DNA from: Seriola aureovittata | Lineage: Eukaryota; Chordata; Actinopteri; Carangiformes; Carangidae | DNA length: 64,000 bases | Assembly (NCBI RefSeq): GCF_021018895.1 | Contig: NC_079369.1 | Span: 11,858,694-11,922,693, forward strand | Direction of reading: 5' to 3' | In this document: positions 23,801 to 36,118 of the stretch, one piece after another | Position numbering within the stretch: the first letter of the stretch is position 1 | How the letters are laid out: each line of letters starts with the position of its first letter | Program-made: the position numbers and the translations under genes | The notes under the pieces: generated by a model | What the model saw: the letters and a program-made list of their open reading frames with translations, nothing else | Database searches by the model: none | Told to the model about the DNA's origin: nothing

Positions 23801-26800
23801 ATATATAAAGGTGGGGGTGGGGTGGAAGGCCATTTTCTCACTTCTCACTCTCAGCTTTCATGAACAGGGAAGCTAAATTGTGTTAAGTTATGAAAATTGA
23901 AACCACATCAACCGATACTGATAACCATCCCTTAGCGAAACTGAGATTATAAATAAAAAAAGGTATGCAAAAATATATTTGCATCTACTCTTAAAACAAG
24001 GAGGAAGCCCGAATGAAACACAGTGAACCGTCAAAAAGAAGAACACAAATGCCACATCTGTTACTGAAGTACTTTGGCATTAAAGATGATTTTGGAGCAT
24101 GAGCAGGTGCTCTCTGTCCAAATAAAAATACAGAAGTTAAATGTTAAATGAACATGAAATTGCTTAGCAATTTAAAGATATTTTTTGCTTGATGTTTTAG
24201 ACCAAGAAAACGCAAGGGTAGGTGAATACATGAAGTGCGTTGTATATTGCATATTCTATCCATCACTCTCCCTCTTCCACCTCACTGTCAAACAGCAGCT
24301 ACATAACTCAGATTTTTAGCCATCTGCTGTGTTTCATGCCCTTCAGCCAAAACATGTTTATTTATTCAGCTGTGGGTGTGAGTGTTCAAAGGAAGTCTGA
24401 GATAGTGAGAGTGACACATTCTTGTACTAAACATGTATACTAGAGCTAGTATTAAACTCACACGTACCAACCTTAACTGGGACCAGCAGTGAGTATAAAT
24501 CACCTCAACCTTTCCAAATATATAGAATATATTTGAGCAGAACAAATAACCTCACAAATTCACATTTATGAGATTGTGTAGAAAAATGACTTTTCATAGG
24601 TGATCAGCAACCTCCCATCTGCACTACACCACACAAACACCACAAATAAATCCCCAGTTTGAGGGAAACAACGCCTCCTGCTGGTCAGTACAGGATACTA
24701 AGATACTGTACAGTCACTTGTTCTGAAAGCAGAAAGCTTTTACAGCAAGAATGTACCATGTTACAAATTCACAATGTTACACTAAAAGATATTTCCCAGA
24801 TCTTTTTCCAGGAATAGATTCATAAATGCTGGGCCTCACACTAAAAACAAATTATTATGATTATTTATTGATTGATTATTAATTATTTGACAACATTTAA
24901 AGGACACAGCGGCCAAAAACTTTACATATCTTATCATCTATTAGGCAGGATGATGAACATATAACTATAACAACAACAACAACAACAACAACAATAAAAA
25001 CTCTAAACAAATACAGACCATCTTTAGGCTACAACTTGTTCCAAACAGTGTCATAACCTGCACCTATATGGCATCAGCATGAATATGCATGGCGTTTACC
25101 ATTTTTAATTAAATATGAGAACAAAAAGGTTACCTTTGTAGTTCAACAATCTCATTGCTGAGAGAGTCCAGCTCCTTGATGGCTGAGAAGTCAGCTGCCA
25201 GGTTTACCACATTGTTCTGGAGAGGAAGCAAGGCAGAGGACAATTAAAAGATAGAGGTACCATCATGATGGTGAACTACATCTACTCTAGGCTAAGAATT
25301 ACCTCTCATCACATATGGAAAATAGATTTTGTAACACTAGAGAGAACAGCAAAGTTACTCATTATGTGGATGAAAAATCTTGAATACTTGGGATATATTA
25401 AAGTCTAAAAGAAAAAAACCACAAACACAGCACAAACAGATGAACAACAGAGCAACACTGATGGCTTTGCAAAAACTACATTGAAAGCCAGTGATGGAGA
25501 CACAACTGGCAGGAATGGGAAGCACAGAGGCTCAAGGGTAGTGATACTGGGCAGATACTAATCTCTCTCTATTTTACAAGATAAATCAAACAAATTTCAA
25601 GCCTTTTTTGCATCTACAGGCAAGATGTGGTGCCGTCAGTGCAGTCCAGAACACTTCTAACAGCAACCTCTGCTCTTGTCAGCCTCAGGGACAAATACCA
25701 ATGTAAAATGTGATTTCAATTTGTTGAGAGCGAACTGTGTGAAAAAGCCAAAAAGAAACAGAAATGTGGATACAATTAAAAGAGCTGACAAAGAGAGGCA
25801 GTCTGTTATAAGTAATGAGATGCACCCAGGTCAGTAAACTATCACACACTCACTCAGGATTGTCCCACTGCACATGTGAAGTAGACAAAATGTAAAAAAT
25901 GTAAAGAGCAACACGGAGGGAAAAACAACAAGCTTCTGCATAGAGAGGAAAAGACAGACACAGCTGCAAGCTACAAAAAATCCAAAACAAATACAGGAGA
26001 AAGACAGAAAAATGCAAGTCAAAAATAAAACAAACTGAATTTATAAATATATAAATAATATATAAGTCAGTAGTGATTACATTCAAATGGTAATATACAA
26101 AACATGAACATGAGGCAAAAAACATTTTATTTTTTGTGCTTTAAAATGGAAAAATAATGCAAGATGCCTTCCTGTAAATACAACTACAGTGTAAACAAGC
26201 AATTTCAGGCTGCTGTTTAAAAACACGCAGTAATTCATACATTTACTCAACTTATTTTTAGTTTCATCATTCTGGTTACAACTATTGTAACTACTACGGC
26301 TACTGTTACTACTACGAGCTGGTCTTTTGTTCTAATTAACATCATCGGTCTCATTATTAGGGATGCATCCTTCCTAAATCAGGTTTTCTTTTTTATTACA
26401 AAAACACACCCACTTTCTGTATCATCAGTCTCATGTAATGAGGAAAACAGATCCACACATCCCTAATTATTTATCATTGACATGAATGCTGGGAGCGACT
26501 CACCTGTTTGATATTTTGTTTGTCGGATGGAGGAATCATCTCTGGGGAGAGGTTCTGTGGAGGGTCCAGGCCTTTAGTCAGCTTCTGATTAATTAGATGA
26601 AGCGCCAGGGCAAACTGCTCTCGGGTGAGTTTCCCGATGTCTCCAATGTCACAAAGCTCCCTGAGAACAAACAGACCGAGGTTACATAAGAGAATATTGA
26701 TTTATACCTCAGGCAAAGACTATTTTTGATTGCCTGGCTGATCTTCATGTTCAGCAGTTATAGACGCCAACACACAGAACAGTCACAACAGGACAGAAGC

Positions 26801-29225
26801 TAATCAGCCGTGAGAAGAAAAAAATCAATTTGGTGTGATAGTCTACTGGTCGGATGTGACAACATACACTGCAGTGTTATGAAAACTGATGTTATTATCT
26901 GTCACTTAGTACTGCACCGTTGTAGCTTAACAGACGGTGTTTGTCCACTCTATATATTATCTTTAGATTAATAATCACAGGCACTAGGGGCATCCTGTGG
27001 GTCTAGGGAATTAAGGCACCGACCAGTCATTATTATCCAGTCATCTCTATAACTCATGCTTTTTGGTTTATTTTTCGACTTCAACCTTTGGTTTAGTGAA
27101 ATTTTCTGTTTATTTAATGTAGACATTTAAAACACAGCACATGATTTGTCAAGTCTAATGCCAACAAATTTGACAATGTCACTCTGTCTCCATTGTGTAC
27201 TGTTACTGTTGTTATTTCTGTCTACTCTGACCACATAAAATCTATTCCATGTCTGTCTGTCCTGATAGAGGGAGCCATCTTGCTTTTCCTGCAGTTTCTT
27301 CCCTTTCATTAACAGGCAGGGGAGCTGAGAGGGAACTTTGCTGCCGTTTCTTACCAGATACGTGCGAGCGTGGCAGAGGGCAACCCAGTCTTGAGGAAGA
27401 TATCTCTGACTTCAGGTCCAGACACCAAACCGTCCATATCACCGTCAGTCTTGTTGAAGATCTCATCGTACTTGGCTTTGTCTGCTGGCGACACCACCCA
27501 CTGCACAGAGAACACAACAGGTTTTAAACTACCACTGTATTTACTTCATAAGTACAGGTGGGATTTCATACAACCTATGACGGTGACATATTACTAACTC
27601 AATCCTAAAATGCACTTACCTTCAAGCTCCCTCTCGTCTTGTTCTTTTGAAAAACACACTGAACTAGCCAGTTTGAAATCATTTTAAATGTTTGGTGTTG
27701 CAGCTATGTGGTAGTAAAACATAAAACATCCAAAAGCTTTTCAGGTACTACATGCACAGGAGAGAGGCGTCCTGTACTCACAGGGGCAGCTGCTGGTGCT
27801 GGGACAGGAGCTGGGGCGGGTTTAGAGGGGTGGGGCATTGTCTTAGAGCCAGCATGGGAGGAGCGACTGTCTTTGACGGAGGGGGGCGAGGGTAACAGGG
27901 GCATCACAGGAGGCACCGAGGGTTTTTTCCTCTTGGAGGGTGGAACCAGGGGAGGTGGAAGGGACATGGGAACGGGCTCCCCCTCGAGAGCTCTGTACAC
28001 CAAATACATGGCCTGGGAAAGGACAACAAAAAATCAGTGATAAAAGACAATTACCAACAAACAATTCTGAAGTTACTTAGACTTCACACTTCTTCCATGT
28101 GTCTTGAATTTGTTCCATTCAGATCTATGGAAACAATTTTCACAACTTGTAACAGTCTCCAAGACTTTATTTATAATTCAATAACACACACAAAAATAAG
28201 AAATCAATTAAGAAACATTCAAATCAAATAGATGCTTGGAAGATCAGTGCTTGAATATACTGAGGGAACACAGTACAGATATGAATATATCAGTACAGTG
28301 AAAACATAAATTGAAACCAAAAGCAGAATGTAACTGTAATCTCTGTGGTTTCTTAGATCATATCTTACCACAGAAAACTCATCTTTGTCCAACATGCCAT
28401 CTCTGTCAAGGTCACTGAGTTCCCACACCTTCAACACATAGACATCACAACAACACATAAATATTAAGCATGCATCATTACAAAACTATGATATACACAA
28501 GAAGTGTCCCTGAAAGCCCTGACTCACTACAGATTCTCACTTCCTCTCTGATTTTATTTTCTACCCTGCTGATTCTTGATTTCACATCCTTTTTTTTTTT
28601 TTTTTTTTTTACTTCCTGCATTGTGTTGTTCATTTGTTGTCATTTAAACTCTTACATATGAAAAACATTGTGTAACAGTGTATAGACAATGTCAAGTAAC
28701 AGTCTATTATTTGCCACTTTTTGGTTTGATGTGGGATGTTTTAATGAAATGCACCTGCACAAATTGTTAACAAATCATGTTGCACTTCTGTTATTTTCAA
28801 ACTCACAGGATTCCTCTCTATAGTTTTGCCACTTTGTCAACAGATTAAACTCATACATAAGTTCCCTGTTAGAGGATCATACCCTGCCGAGGATGTCCAC
28901 TGGCAGCTTGGAGTTAAGCAGGACGGGCTTAACCTTGTCCCCTGTTAGCATCCCTCCTACTGGACCCAGACTGTCAAAGATTGAGTCAAACTTCATCTTC
29001 TCCTCAGGCTGGAAAAAAACAAACAAAAAAAACAAAACAAAACAGATGTACAATGATTTGAGGCTGAAGATTCAAACTCAATTTGTAGTATCCCTGAGGC
29101 AGTTACTGTAAAAAAAAAAGAGGCTATGTTTGTTGAAGAACGATACAGTAACAAGTCAAGTCTCCACAAAGTTCAACAGGCCACAGAGAAATTCAGGCCT
29201 GTCAGCTGTGAAAATAAATCATTAT

Positions 29226-29289
<64 letters not shown>

Positions 29290-32200
29290 TGTCTCACATA
29301 AGACGCTTTCATTTAAAGTTTTACCAGTGTTTCTGGTAAATGGTTATGAACAAAGAGTACAGACACTGGCTGAATGTAACTGACACACACTGTTATCAAG
29401 GAAAGCTTCTGTTGTGGTCAACTTATGAGAAAGACAAAGATATCGAGGCAAAATATAAATAAACATAGATCAGTACCTCACACTTGGACAAAAAAAAGAT
29501 AACAAACTTGCCAGTGCCTTACCTTGACAACCCAGGGTATGTCAACAGCCACTCCTCCTGCTAACAGCGGGCTGCTTGTGTCATGCTGGAGATCAACAAA
29601 CCTCAGTTAATCCTAGCTACAGAATATTCAGAATTAAGTCATTCAGAATATATAGTCATATGTTTAAGCAAGATGGCAGTGAGATAGAGAAAAACAGAAT
29701 TTAATCCCAGCACTTCTGAGTGTCTTGTATACTCTATCTAAAAGGTAACATCAAATGAACAGCAGCAGCATTTACAGCCTGGACAGAGCCTGTGTTGCAG
29801 TGTGTAGTTGCATACTTACAAATTTGGGGGGAGGAACAGCCACATTAAGGCTCTTGAGTGCCACCTCCAGGCCATTTTGAGCACAGGCTACCAACCGCAA
29901 CGCAATGAAGAATTGCTGAAGGGAACACAGGTGCAGTATGTGGCGTAAACCTAGCGATCATGTACACTTGATGCATATAAAAAAGCAAATCCATTATGAT
30001 GTTGTATGATGTAGGCATTTGTACCTGTTTGTTAAGAGAACCTTTACGTTCAGAGTCTGCCAAATCCCAGATCTATGGAGACACACACGGTGTACACATT
30101 TAATCATGCAAAGACAGCAGAGAGGTGTTGCTTCTGTGATAATGTGACTCTTTTTTTCACCTTCCCCAGGACCAGGTCTGCCAAGCCCGACCTCTTCAGG
30201 AACAGAGCTGCGTCGGCTGCCGCCACCCGCCCACTGCCAGTCGGATCAACCTTCACACAAACACAGATACAGACACACAAGCCTAAATATACAGTCATTA
30301 GAGCACATTTCATTCAGCTGTGCTGCTAACATAGGTCAAATGATGTGGGTCACAACACAGTGTTTGGACTGGAGAAAGCTCAAGCAAAAAGAGAGAAGCA
30401 AATAAGGAACAAATGAAAACTGTGAGAATTGCCCTGTGGGGTAGGGCAGTCTCTCAGTACTTGAATCAATACTGATTATAAACCAAAGCTATTTCCTCAG
30501 CAGTCTATTAGCTTGGTATTGGATCTGTTACAACTCTTTCATGAGGCTCACAGTGAGCCCACCTGACACATTGGGCAAAGGGAAGCATTATTAATTCATA
30601 GATACTTCCTTTACTGGACAAAGAGACTGGAACTGGTAGCAGAGAGAAGAGATCACTGCTCACTGCAACACTACATTTCATTATTGCAGATAAAGCTGGT
30701 TTTAAAGTTTAAGGATTAGTACACCCAAAAACAATCTAACATCTAAATTCATGTACTTCTCTTTTGATCTTTTTTTGTGTTTCAGTCAGGTCTAACCCAG
30801 AGCAATTTAAAGCACAATGCAGTGAGTTAAATCAACTTAAAATTACTACATCAGACAATATCAATGGGCTCACTAGTTGATGATATACTGTGCACATGTT
30901 GTAAGCAACGTGAAAGACAAACTATTTTATAAAGGATACCATGATCTGAGCTCAATAATCATTATTTTTTTGTTTTTGGATAAATATATTCGCATACCTG
31001 TCGATAGTATTTGTCATAGATGGGATTTCCACTGGAGAGCTATTGAGGAAGAAGAAAACAATTCCACATTAAAAACAGTTTGACTGAACAGATGATTTTT
31101 TACCATATTTATACACTTACACACACTGTAACTGCAGTTGTCACTGCTCAAATATTCATGTTAGGTTTGTGCAGGAAACTTATCAAATCCCTTTAAAGTA
31201 ACACTTAAAATAATCTGAGACAGAATGAACTAATACTTAAAAAGCTTTCTCAATTCTGTAGATTCAGTGTACAAGCTCAAATGATCAACAAGTGTTTGCT
31301 GGTTACAGTAAGTGTGTCATCCACTAAGCCAGGAAAGCTGTCAAAATCAAAAAAAAAAAAACGAGACAGATGGAGAAGGCAGACACACAAACTATAACCA
31401 ACATGTTAAAATTCTGAATTATTTTTACCGACCTGTTTACTATTGAGTATCTTAGTTTTTCCCAAAACATAAACAGTTTACGAATGCTGACCTACAGTTC
31501 AGGTAGGATGAGACATTATGACAACTCCAGGCATGACAGTATTGTAACAATGCCAGATTAAGGCTGGAATAACCAGTCTATAATTTTTTTTTTTATTATT
31601 CTTCATTGAATCGTTTAAGATTTAAAATGGCGCAAAATTGTGAAACAAGCCCAGTACAATTTCCCAGAGCTGTAGGTGAAGAGCGCTAAATGCTTGTTTT
31701 GATCAACAAACAGCCCGACACCAAAATACATTTAGTTTACAATTATATAAAACAGCAGGCACATTTTACAGATGGAACAGATATTTTTCATTTTTGCTTC
31801 ATAAAACACTTTATCTGGGGCAGTAAAAGTAAAATTTTTTGAGTAGTATACTCTCTTACACCATACAGTGGACTAGTATGAGTCAGAGTGACACATAAGG
31901 TTTCTGCTGAATTGTACGCAGAGGGAGTAATGACTTGTGTGTCTGTCGTCAGGATATAGGCTACACTTCCCAAGGCTACTGATGGTCATCTTTAGACAGT
32001 TATAGCAGGGCGTCACTCTACAGACAACAGTTAATTTGGCCTTCTGTCACATCCTCCCTGAACAACCCTCTTTCCTCTGTTAATACGATTGTCCACTGCT
32101 GGGCTGAACAGGAAAAGAATCAGCATTTCCTTCTTCATATAGCTGAAACTGACAATCTGTTGTTGTGCTTTCAAATTGACAGGTGCAGCGAAGGAGGAAA

Positions 32201-33912
32201 GAAGTTGACAGTAACTGTTTGAACTGTGAATCAACTGGGGAGTGTCCATTCAACTAGTGGGCGAAACTGTCTTTGAATTTCTCCAGAGACATGCAAATTC
32301 AACGGCAACTGTAAAACACGGGCAAGAAGAAAAAATATCTGTAAAGATCTGGATGGACGTCAGTCTTGTTACAGACTTATACACATAGCGCGGGCACAGA
32401 AGACGACACGCAAGGAAAACACAGCCTTTGATCAGTGTAGTCATTTGTCAGCTCTGTCAACTGCCAATTTTCAGCGAGATAACTGTTCACACACACTTAT
32501 CTTTCTCTGGCCAATGCAACTTTTTTTCTGTGACACACAATAGTGTGCCTGGAACTGTTGGCGGCTGTAACACTGTGGTCATTGTACTGGTGACTCTTTA
32601 ATTGAGCATTGAAAAAACACCCCTCAATCATTCCCCAGCTAGCCCATACAAAACTGCAGCAGATAGCAAGATACATTACAGTGCAGGAGGTGACAGGCCA
32701 CTCTAGTTTGTTCGAGAAATTTCAACTCCCTAATCCACCCATGGCAATAAAACACATTAATGTCACTACCAACACCAAACAGTAGGTGAGTGTGAGGATG
32801 ATCAGGTGGAAAAGCTGACAGCACCTAAAACAAGCATTGCAGTCTGGCAAACCAATGAACTCTCACAACACAGGGATATCAGCTCAGGGTTTTTAAACTC
32901 ATCTGAGAGAGATAAAGATGTCTGCTCTGTTGACAGAGGCCACAGTGGCTCAGGTGAAAAGTCTGAAACTGTAACCTACTTATTAGACCTGGCTGCTGAC
33001 TGCTAAATAACTTATTTATTGTGCAAAACAAACCCATTCCCACACATATTGTGGTATTTAACGTAGCTACGACAGACTGACATTTTATGACAGCAGAGAT
33101 GGCTATTTGAAACTCAAGTTTACTTCCTCTTATTGGTTGCAAAACAACTATTAACACTATTTGGAGCCTTTTTTCTGTTAACATTATGGACACCAAACAA
33201 CCACAGCAGCTAACATACAGTTAACGTTGTTGTACACTATATAAAAAGGTCACAGGGAAAACACTAACCCAGTCTGTGGAGCCTGTTTACTTCTAATAAT
33301 AGCCATAAACAGGTTGGTTATTCAGTCTAACCATATAGCAAGCAGCAAGAAAATTACCAACGTAGACTATTTATGTTTTATGTTTGTAACTTGATTAACT
33401 AATTTATGGCGGAAAACAATGTTAGCAGAGGTTGAACTAGCAGAAAGATGACAGGAAAGCCACAATAGAGCCACACATGGGTGTCTCGCGTTAACATCTC
33501 TTAGACCAGGACCAACTAGCCTGCAGCAAACCGAGGCAGCACAATTTGTAATTATATAGACTCCCAAACCGAAAGGAAGCCAAGTAAGGCTACAAGGCTT
33601 ATCTCAAGTTTGATAAAGCGGCTCTAAAACAGCCCAACACTGCACACAAACTAGCTGTTAGCTAGCATGCTAGCTAGCTACGCCCTTACGCAGTCCCCAA
33701 AGAGATTAGGCAGAAACTTTTCCCAGTCACAGCAGGACTTAACTTCCCCAAAAGAGGGACGAGGGTCGAGATAATGCCTCCTTCCTGCCTGCCCTGATTC
33801 ACTAACACTGATCAAATGTCCCCCGAACAGAGCATGGTCAGAAAAGGTTTGCAGTCGTTAGATTTGAGTTGTAAGACAGTGTTACCTGAGTAAGAGACAG
33901 AGTGGCAGCCAT
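10309..33912 (-). CDS. eps15: EPS15, clathrin-coat endocytic adaptor
   Basis: Coding exons 5'-3': 33886-33912, 30998-31039, 30161-30250, 30025-30072, 29820-29915, 29523-29585, 28883-29008, 28369-28428, 27782-28012, 27355-27500, 26504-26660, 25134-25216, 21979-22051, 20141-20302, 19748-19945, 19210-19632, 18798-18872, 17873-18023, 17692-17736, 17107-17504, 15933-16002, 15698-15768, 14566-14701, 14208-14413, 10309-10449. They join in frame to about 1,105 residues. The order is three EH domains (about 15-100, 123-215, 262-355; loops [13 protein letters not shown] and [11 protein letters not shown]), a coiled coil (about 370-545), about 17 DPF motifs for the AP-2 appendage, a proline-rich [16 protein letters not shown], then two ubiquitin-interacting motifs ([31 protein letters not shown]). 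The start MAATLSLTQ and [14 protein letters not shown] fit EPS15 rather than EPS15L1. The protein scaffolds AP-2 pits and binds NPF partners and ubiquitinated cargo. Human EPS15 is shorter (896 residues); the DPF region here is longer. Confidence 0.93.
10471..10524. repeat. (CA)27 microsatellite next to the last eps15 acceptor
   Basis: Read in the transcript sense this is a (UG)27 tract ending 21 nt before the 3' splice site at 10449/10450. The spacer is TTTTCTCTGTTCGTGGAGCAG in two parts: a U-rich segment, then the acceptor. Confidence 0.97.
14985..15205 (+). repeat. Dispersed repeat, copy 2
   Basis: Matches the repeat at 2571-2832 in the same orientation, including CATGAGAATGGGATGGAC and AACATAATGCCT. 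It ends in GCCTCCAGCC-type sequence, which I remember as typical of this teleost repeat. Located in eps15 intron 22. Confidence 0.7.
16420..16790. mobile_element. MITE-like element with terminal inverted repeats
   Basis: The left end reads AAAGAACCAGTGTGTACGATTT and the right end, reverse-complemented, AAAGGACCAGTTGTAGGATTT, an imperfect terminal inverted repeat around about 370 bases. The interior (for example TGGCATCTAGCGGTGAGG) matches a repeat I remember as very common in percomorph fishes. No transposase frame. It sits in eps15 intron 20. Confidence 0.8.
18281..18330. repeat. (GT)n microsatellite
   Basis: About 24 GT units in eps15 intron 17, not close to a splice site. Confidence 0.97.
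20932..21092 (+). mobile_element. 5'-truncated tRNA-derived SINE
   Basis: Contains a pol III B-box-like GGTTCAAATCC, then CGGCCCTTTGCTGCATGTCA and a CT-rich body, and ends in an AATA/AAT tail at 21047-21088. I know this body as a widespread teleost SINE 3' part. No A box is visible upstream, so the copy is 5'-truncated. Located in eps15 intron 13. Confidence 0.7.
22569..22585. repeat. G homopolymer (17 bases)
   Basis: An uninterrupted G run in eps15 intron 12. The flanks are also G-rich. Confidence 0.9.
23762..23798. repeat. (TG)n microsatellite
   Basis: About 18 TG units in eps15 intron 12. Confidence 0.95.
24968..24993. repeat. (AAC)n microsatellite
   Basis: About eight AAC units in eps15 intron 12. 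Confidence 0.9.
29229..29287. repeat. (GT)n microsatellite
   Basis: About 28 uninterrupted GT units in eps15 intron 6. Confidence 0.97.
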
Positions 33913-34070
33913 AGTGTTTCTGTTTCCCACTGCTTTCATGCTGCGCTGCTGCCAGACACAGACAGGGGCCGCTGAAAAACCTGGCACTGGACCTCCACGA
34001 CCGGGATCAGTCGGGACTGTGGCCTGGGAGTGCACACTTTACTCATTCAAACGTCAGCCAAAACGTTTCC
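33913..34070 (-). promoter_or_regulatory. eps15 5' UTR and probable promoter
   Basis: GC-richer sequence directly upstream of the start codon at 33910-33912. No TATA box is evident, as is usual for a housekeeping trafficking gene. The transcription start cannot be fixed. Confidence 0.4.
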
Positions 34071-34974
34071 CCTAAAACTAATTTCATTTAATTATTTGTA
34101 TTTCTCATATTTCATGTTACCATTCAGTTATATTTCTGTAAATTTCATTTCACAGCATGAAGGTGCAAATGTTGTTTCAAAGCACACTCCACTCTATCAG
34201 AAATAAAAATCTGGTAGAGGAACAAGGAAACCTTTATTGGCCTATCTATTGGCCTTAAAATTGTTAAATTAAAACTAAGTATCATAAGTCTGAGGTGGCC
34301 TACGTCCCGGTATATATCATATACATACAGTATATGATATATACTGTCTGTTGTTTTTATAAAATATAATTATTTGTTCTGTTGTCTACATGTTTACTAT
34401 ATGTAGCTTTTTCTGTCTGGCCACCCTGGTGCAAGAGGGTTTCTTTTGTATACTGGTGCTATTATACAACCCCCCAAAATACTGAGGGCATTACTTCATT
34501 AATGTGGCCCAATGAAAAAATGTTCCACTACAAGTAAAAGCCTTGCATTTAAACTCTTTTACTTAAGTAAAAGTACATAATTCTGCTAGAAGGCTCCTTA
34601 TTTATCACTATATTGTTGTTACCTCTATTATATTAAGTTTAAGTACTTTATATACAAATGGGTTGTTTAATCTATACATAATTTTATCAGCAGGTTATGT
34701 TTTGTATGTGAAATCTGAACTTGCAAAGTAACTAGTAATTAAAGTTGGCAGATAAATGTAGTGGAATATTTCCCTGTGAAATGTAGTCGTGTACAAGTAA
34801 GAAGCTTAAAGTACAAATACACAAATATAAGTAGTATAAATGTCACCAACGAAACAAATAAAACACCCTACAGGCCTGTGATATCCAGTTAGCCAATGAA
34901 AACAAAACATAACTGTTATATAAAAGACATAACAATAATAATAAATTAAAAAACATGAAATTGAGAAGCACATC
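34071..34974. other. Intergenic, calr4 to eps15
   Basis: AT-rich sequence between the calr4 poly(A) site and the eps15 promoter. It holds a short imperfect palindrome around TATATCATATACATACAGTA at about 34311. I see no gene or clear repeat family. Confidence 0.5.
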
Positions 34975-34979
34975 AGCTC

Positions 34980-36118
34980 ATTTTCTTTCAGTTGTTTTTA
35001 TTGGACAGAACATCTGTCTTTTTTTGTTTGTTTGTTTGTTTTTTACACAGCAACATGAAAATCTTCCCACTTCAGTTACTACCATTAGTACAAAATGTAT
35101 CTTTTACAAAAGGATCATCTTTCAGACTGTGACAGTATGTTGGGGGTACAGCAGTGCAGAGATGTTGGCATCAGAAATGGGGAAATTTGTTGTGTACACC
35201 AACAATGGGTAAACCATAAGTAAATGCGTACCGAATGAACGAAGGCTTTCCTGCTACTGGCGTGCTTTAAATGTACGTCTGAGTTTGAGAACAGTTTCTT
35301 TAGACACACAAGACTACAGTATGTGCATTGAAGTGAAAAAGTGTTAACTTTACAGTACAAAACTATGCAAGGGATTTCATCTTAAAGCACCCCATATTAC
35401 CACCTTATGGACGACAGCTTTTTTGAACAGGTTGTCAAACGTATAGTGTTAGTCCTTTTGCACTCTTGTCCCCATGCCATTAACCCTTGTTTGGATCAGG
35501 AGAGGTTTAAATAAGAGTAGGCAGAATAACCTGCATAATGATGTCTGACTCTGTGAATCCCTTGATATCAACATGAAGAGGAACTTGAGACAGTAACAGG
35601 ACTGACTACAAAAGATTAACAAAAACAAAAAGACATGAAACAGATTAATAAGACAAAAATAAAACACATGAGGTAAACAAAACATTTACACGGTATCATT
35701 CACATACCAAATATAGCTTTTCATGTCACCACAACATTATACTTCATTAAGACCCAGATTTTTCCAAACATAAATGACCATTTTTATATTTCTGGGTACA
35801 AATGCGAAACAATTTAGGTTTAGAATTTCCGGTCCTGACATTCTTTATGGCATCGTCATTCTTTTCCATTACTATTCCTCATTTAATAACGATAATAATA
35901 ATAGTAGTTGCACATGGAAACAGGAAACAGAACAGCAATTGCCCTTTTTGCCTCATCCCTTGCTTTGTAAACAAAAAAACTAATGAAAAACCCCATCCCA
36001 CCCAACCCCACCCCAGGGTGTCAGTCATGAGGGTCTGTCATCTCAGTCACCAGCCTTGTTCCAATGGCTCACTGACTCAGAGAGTCAGGTTCTTTTCTAA
36101 GCAGTTCCTGCACGGAGT
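34980..36118 (-). other. calr4 3' untranslated region
   Basis: About 1.1 kb from the stop codon at 36119-36121 to a predicted cleavage site near 34980. An AATAAA signal lies at 34997-35002. A TTTAAT (ATTAAA on the minus strand) at about 35882 could give a shorter form. Confidence 0.5.
34997..35002 (-). terminator. Predicted poly(A) signal of calr4
   Basis: AATAAA on the minus strand, about 1.1 kb after the stop codon. It is the best match in the interval. Confidence 0.45.

Noticed and set aside
10309..33912. Naming the gene eps15l1 and the neighbour calr3, as in the human 19p13 EPS15L1-CALR3 pair
   Set aside because: The N-terminal start, [28 protein letters not shown] and the UIM end match EPS15, and the OSBPL9 neighbour matches human 1p32.3.
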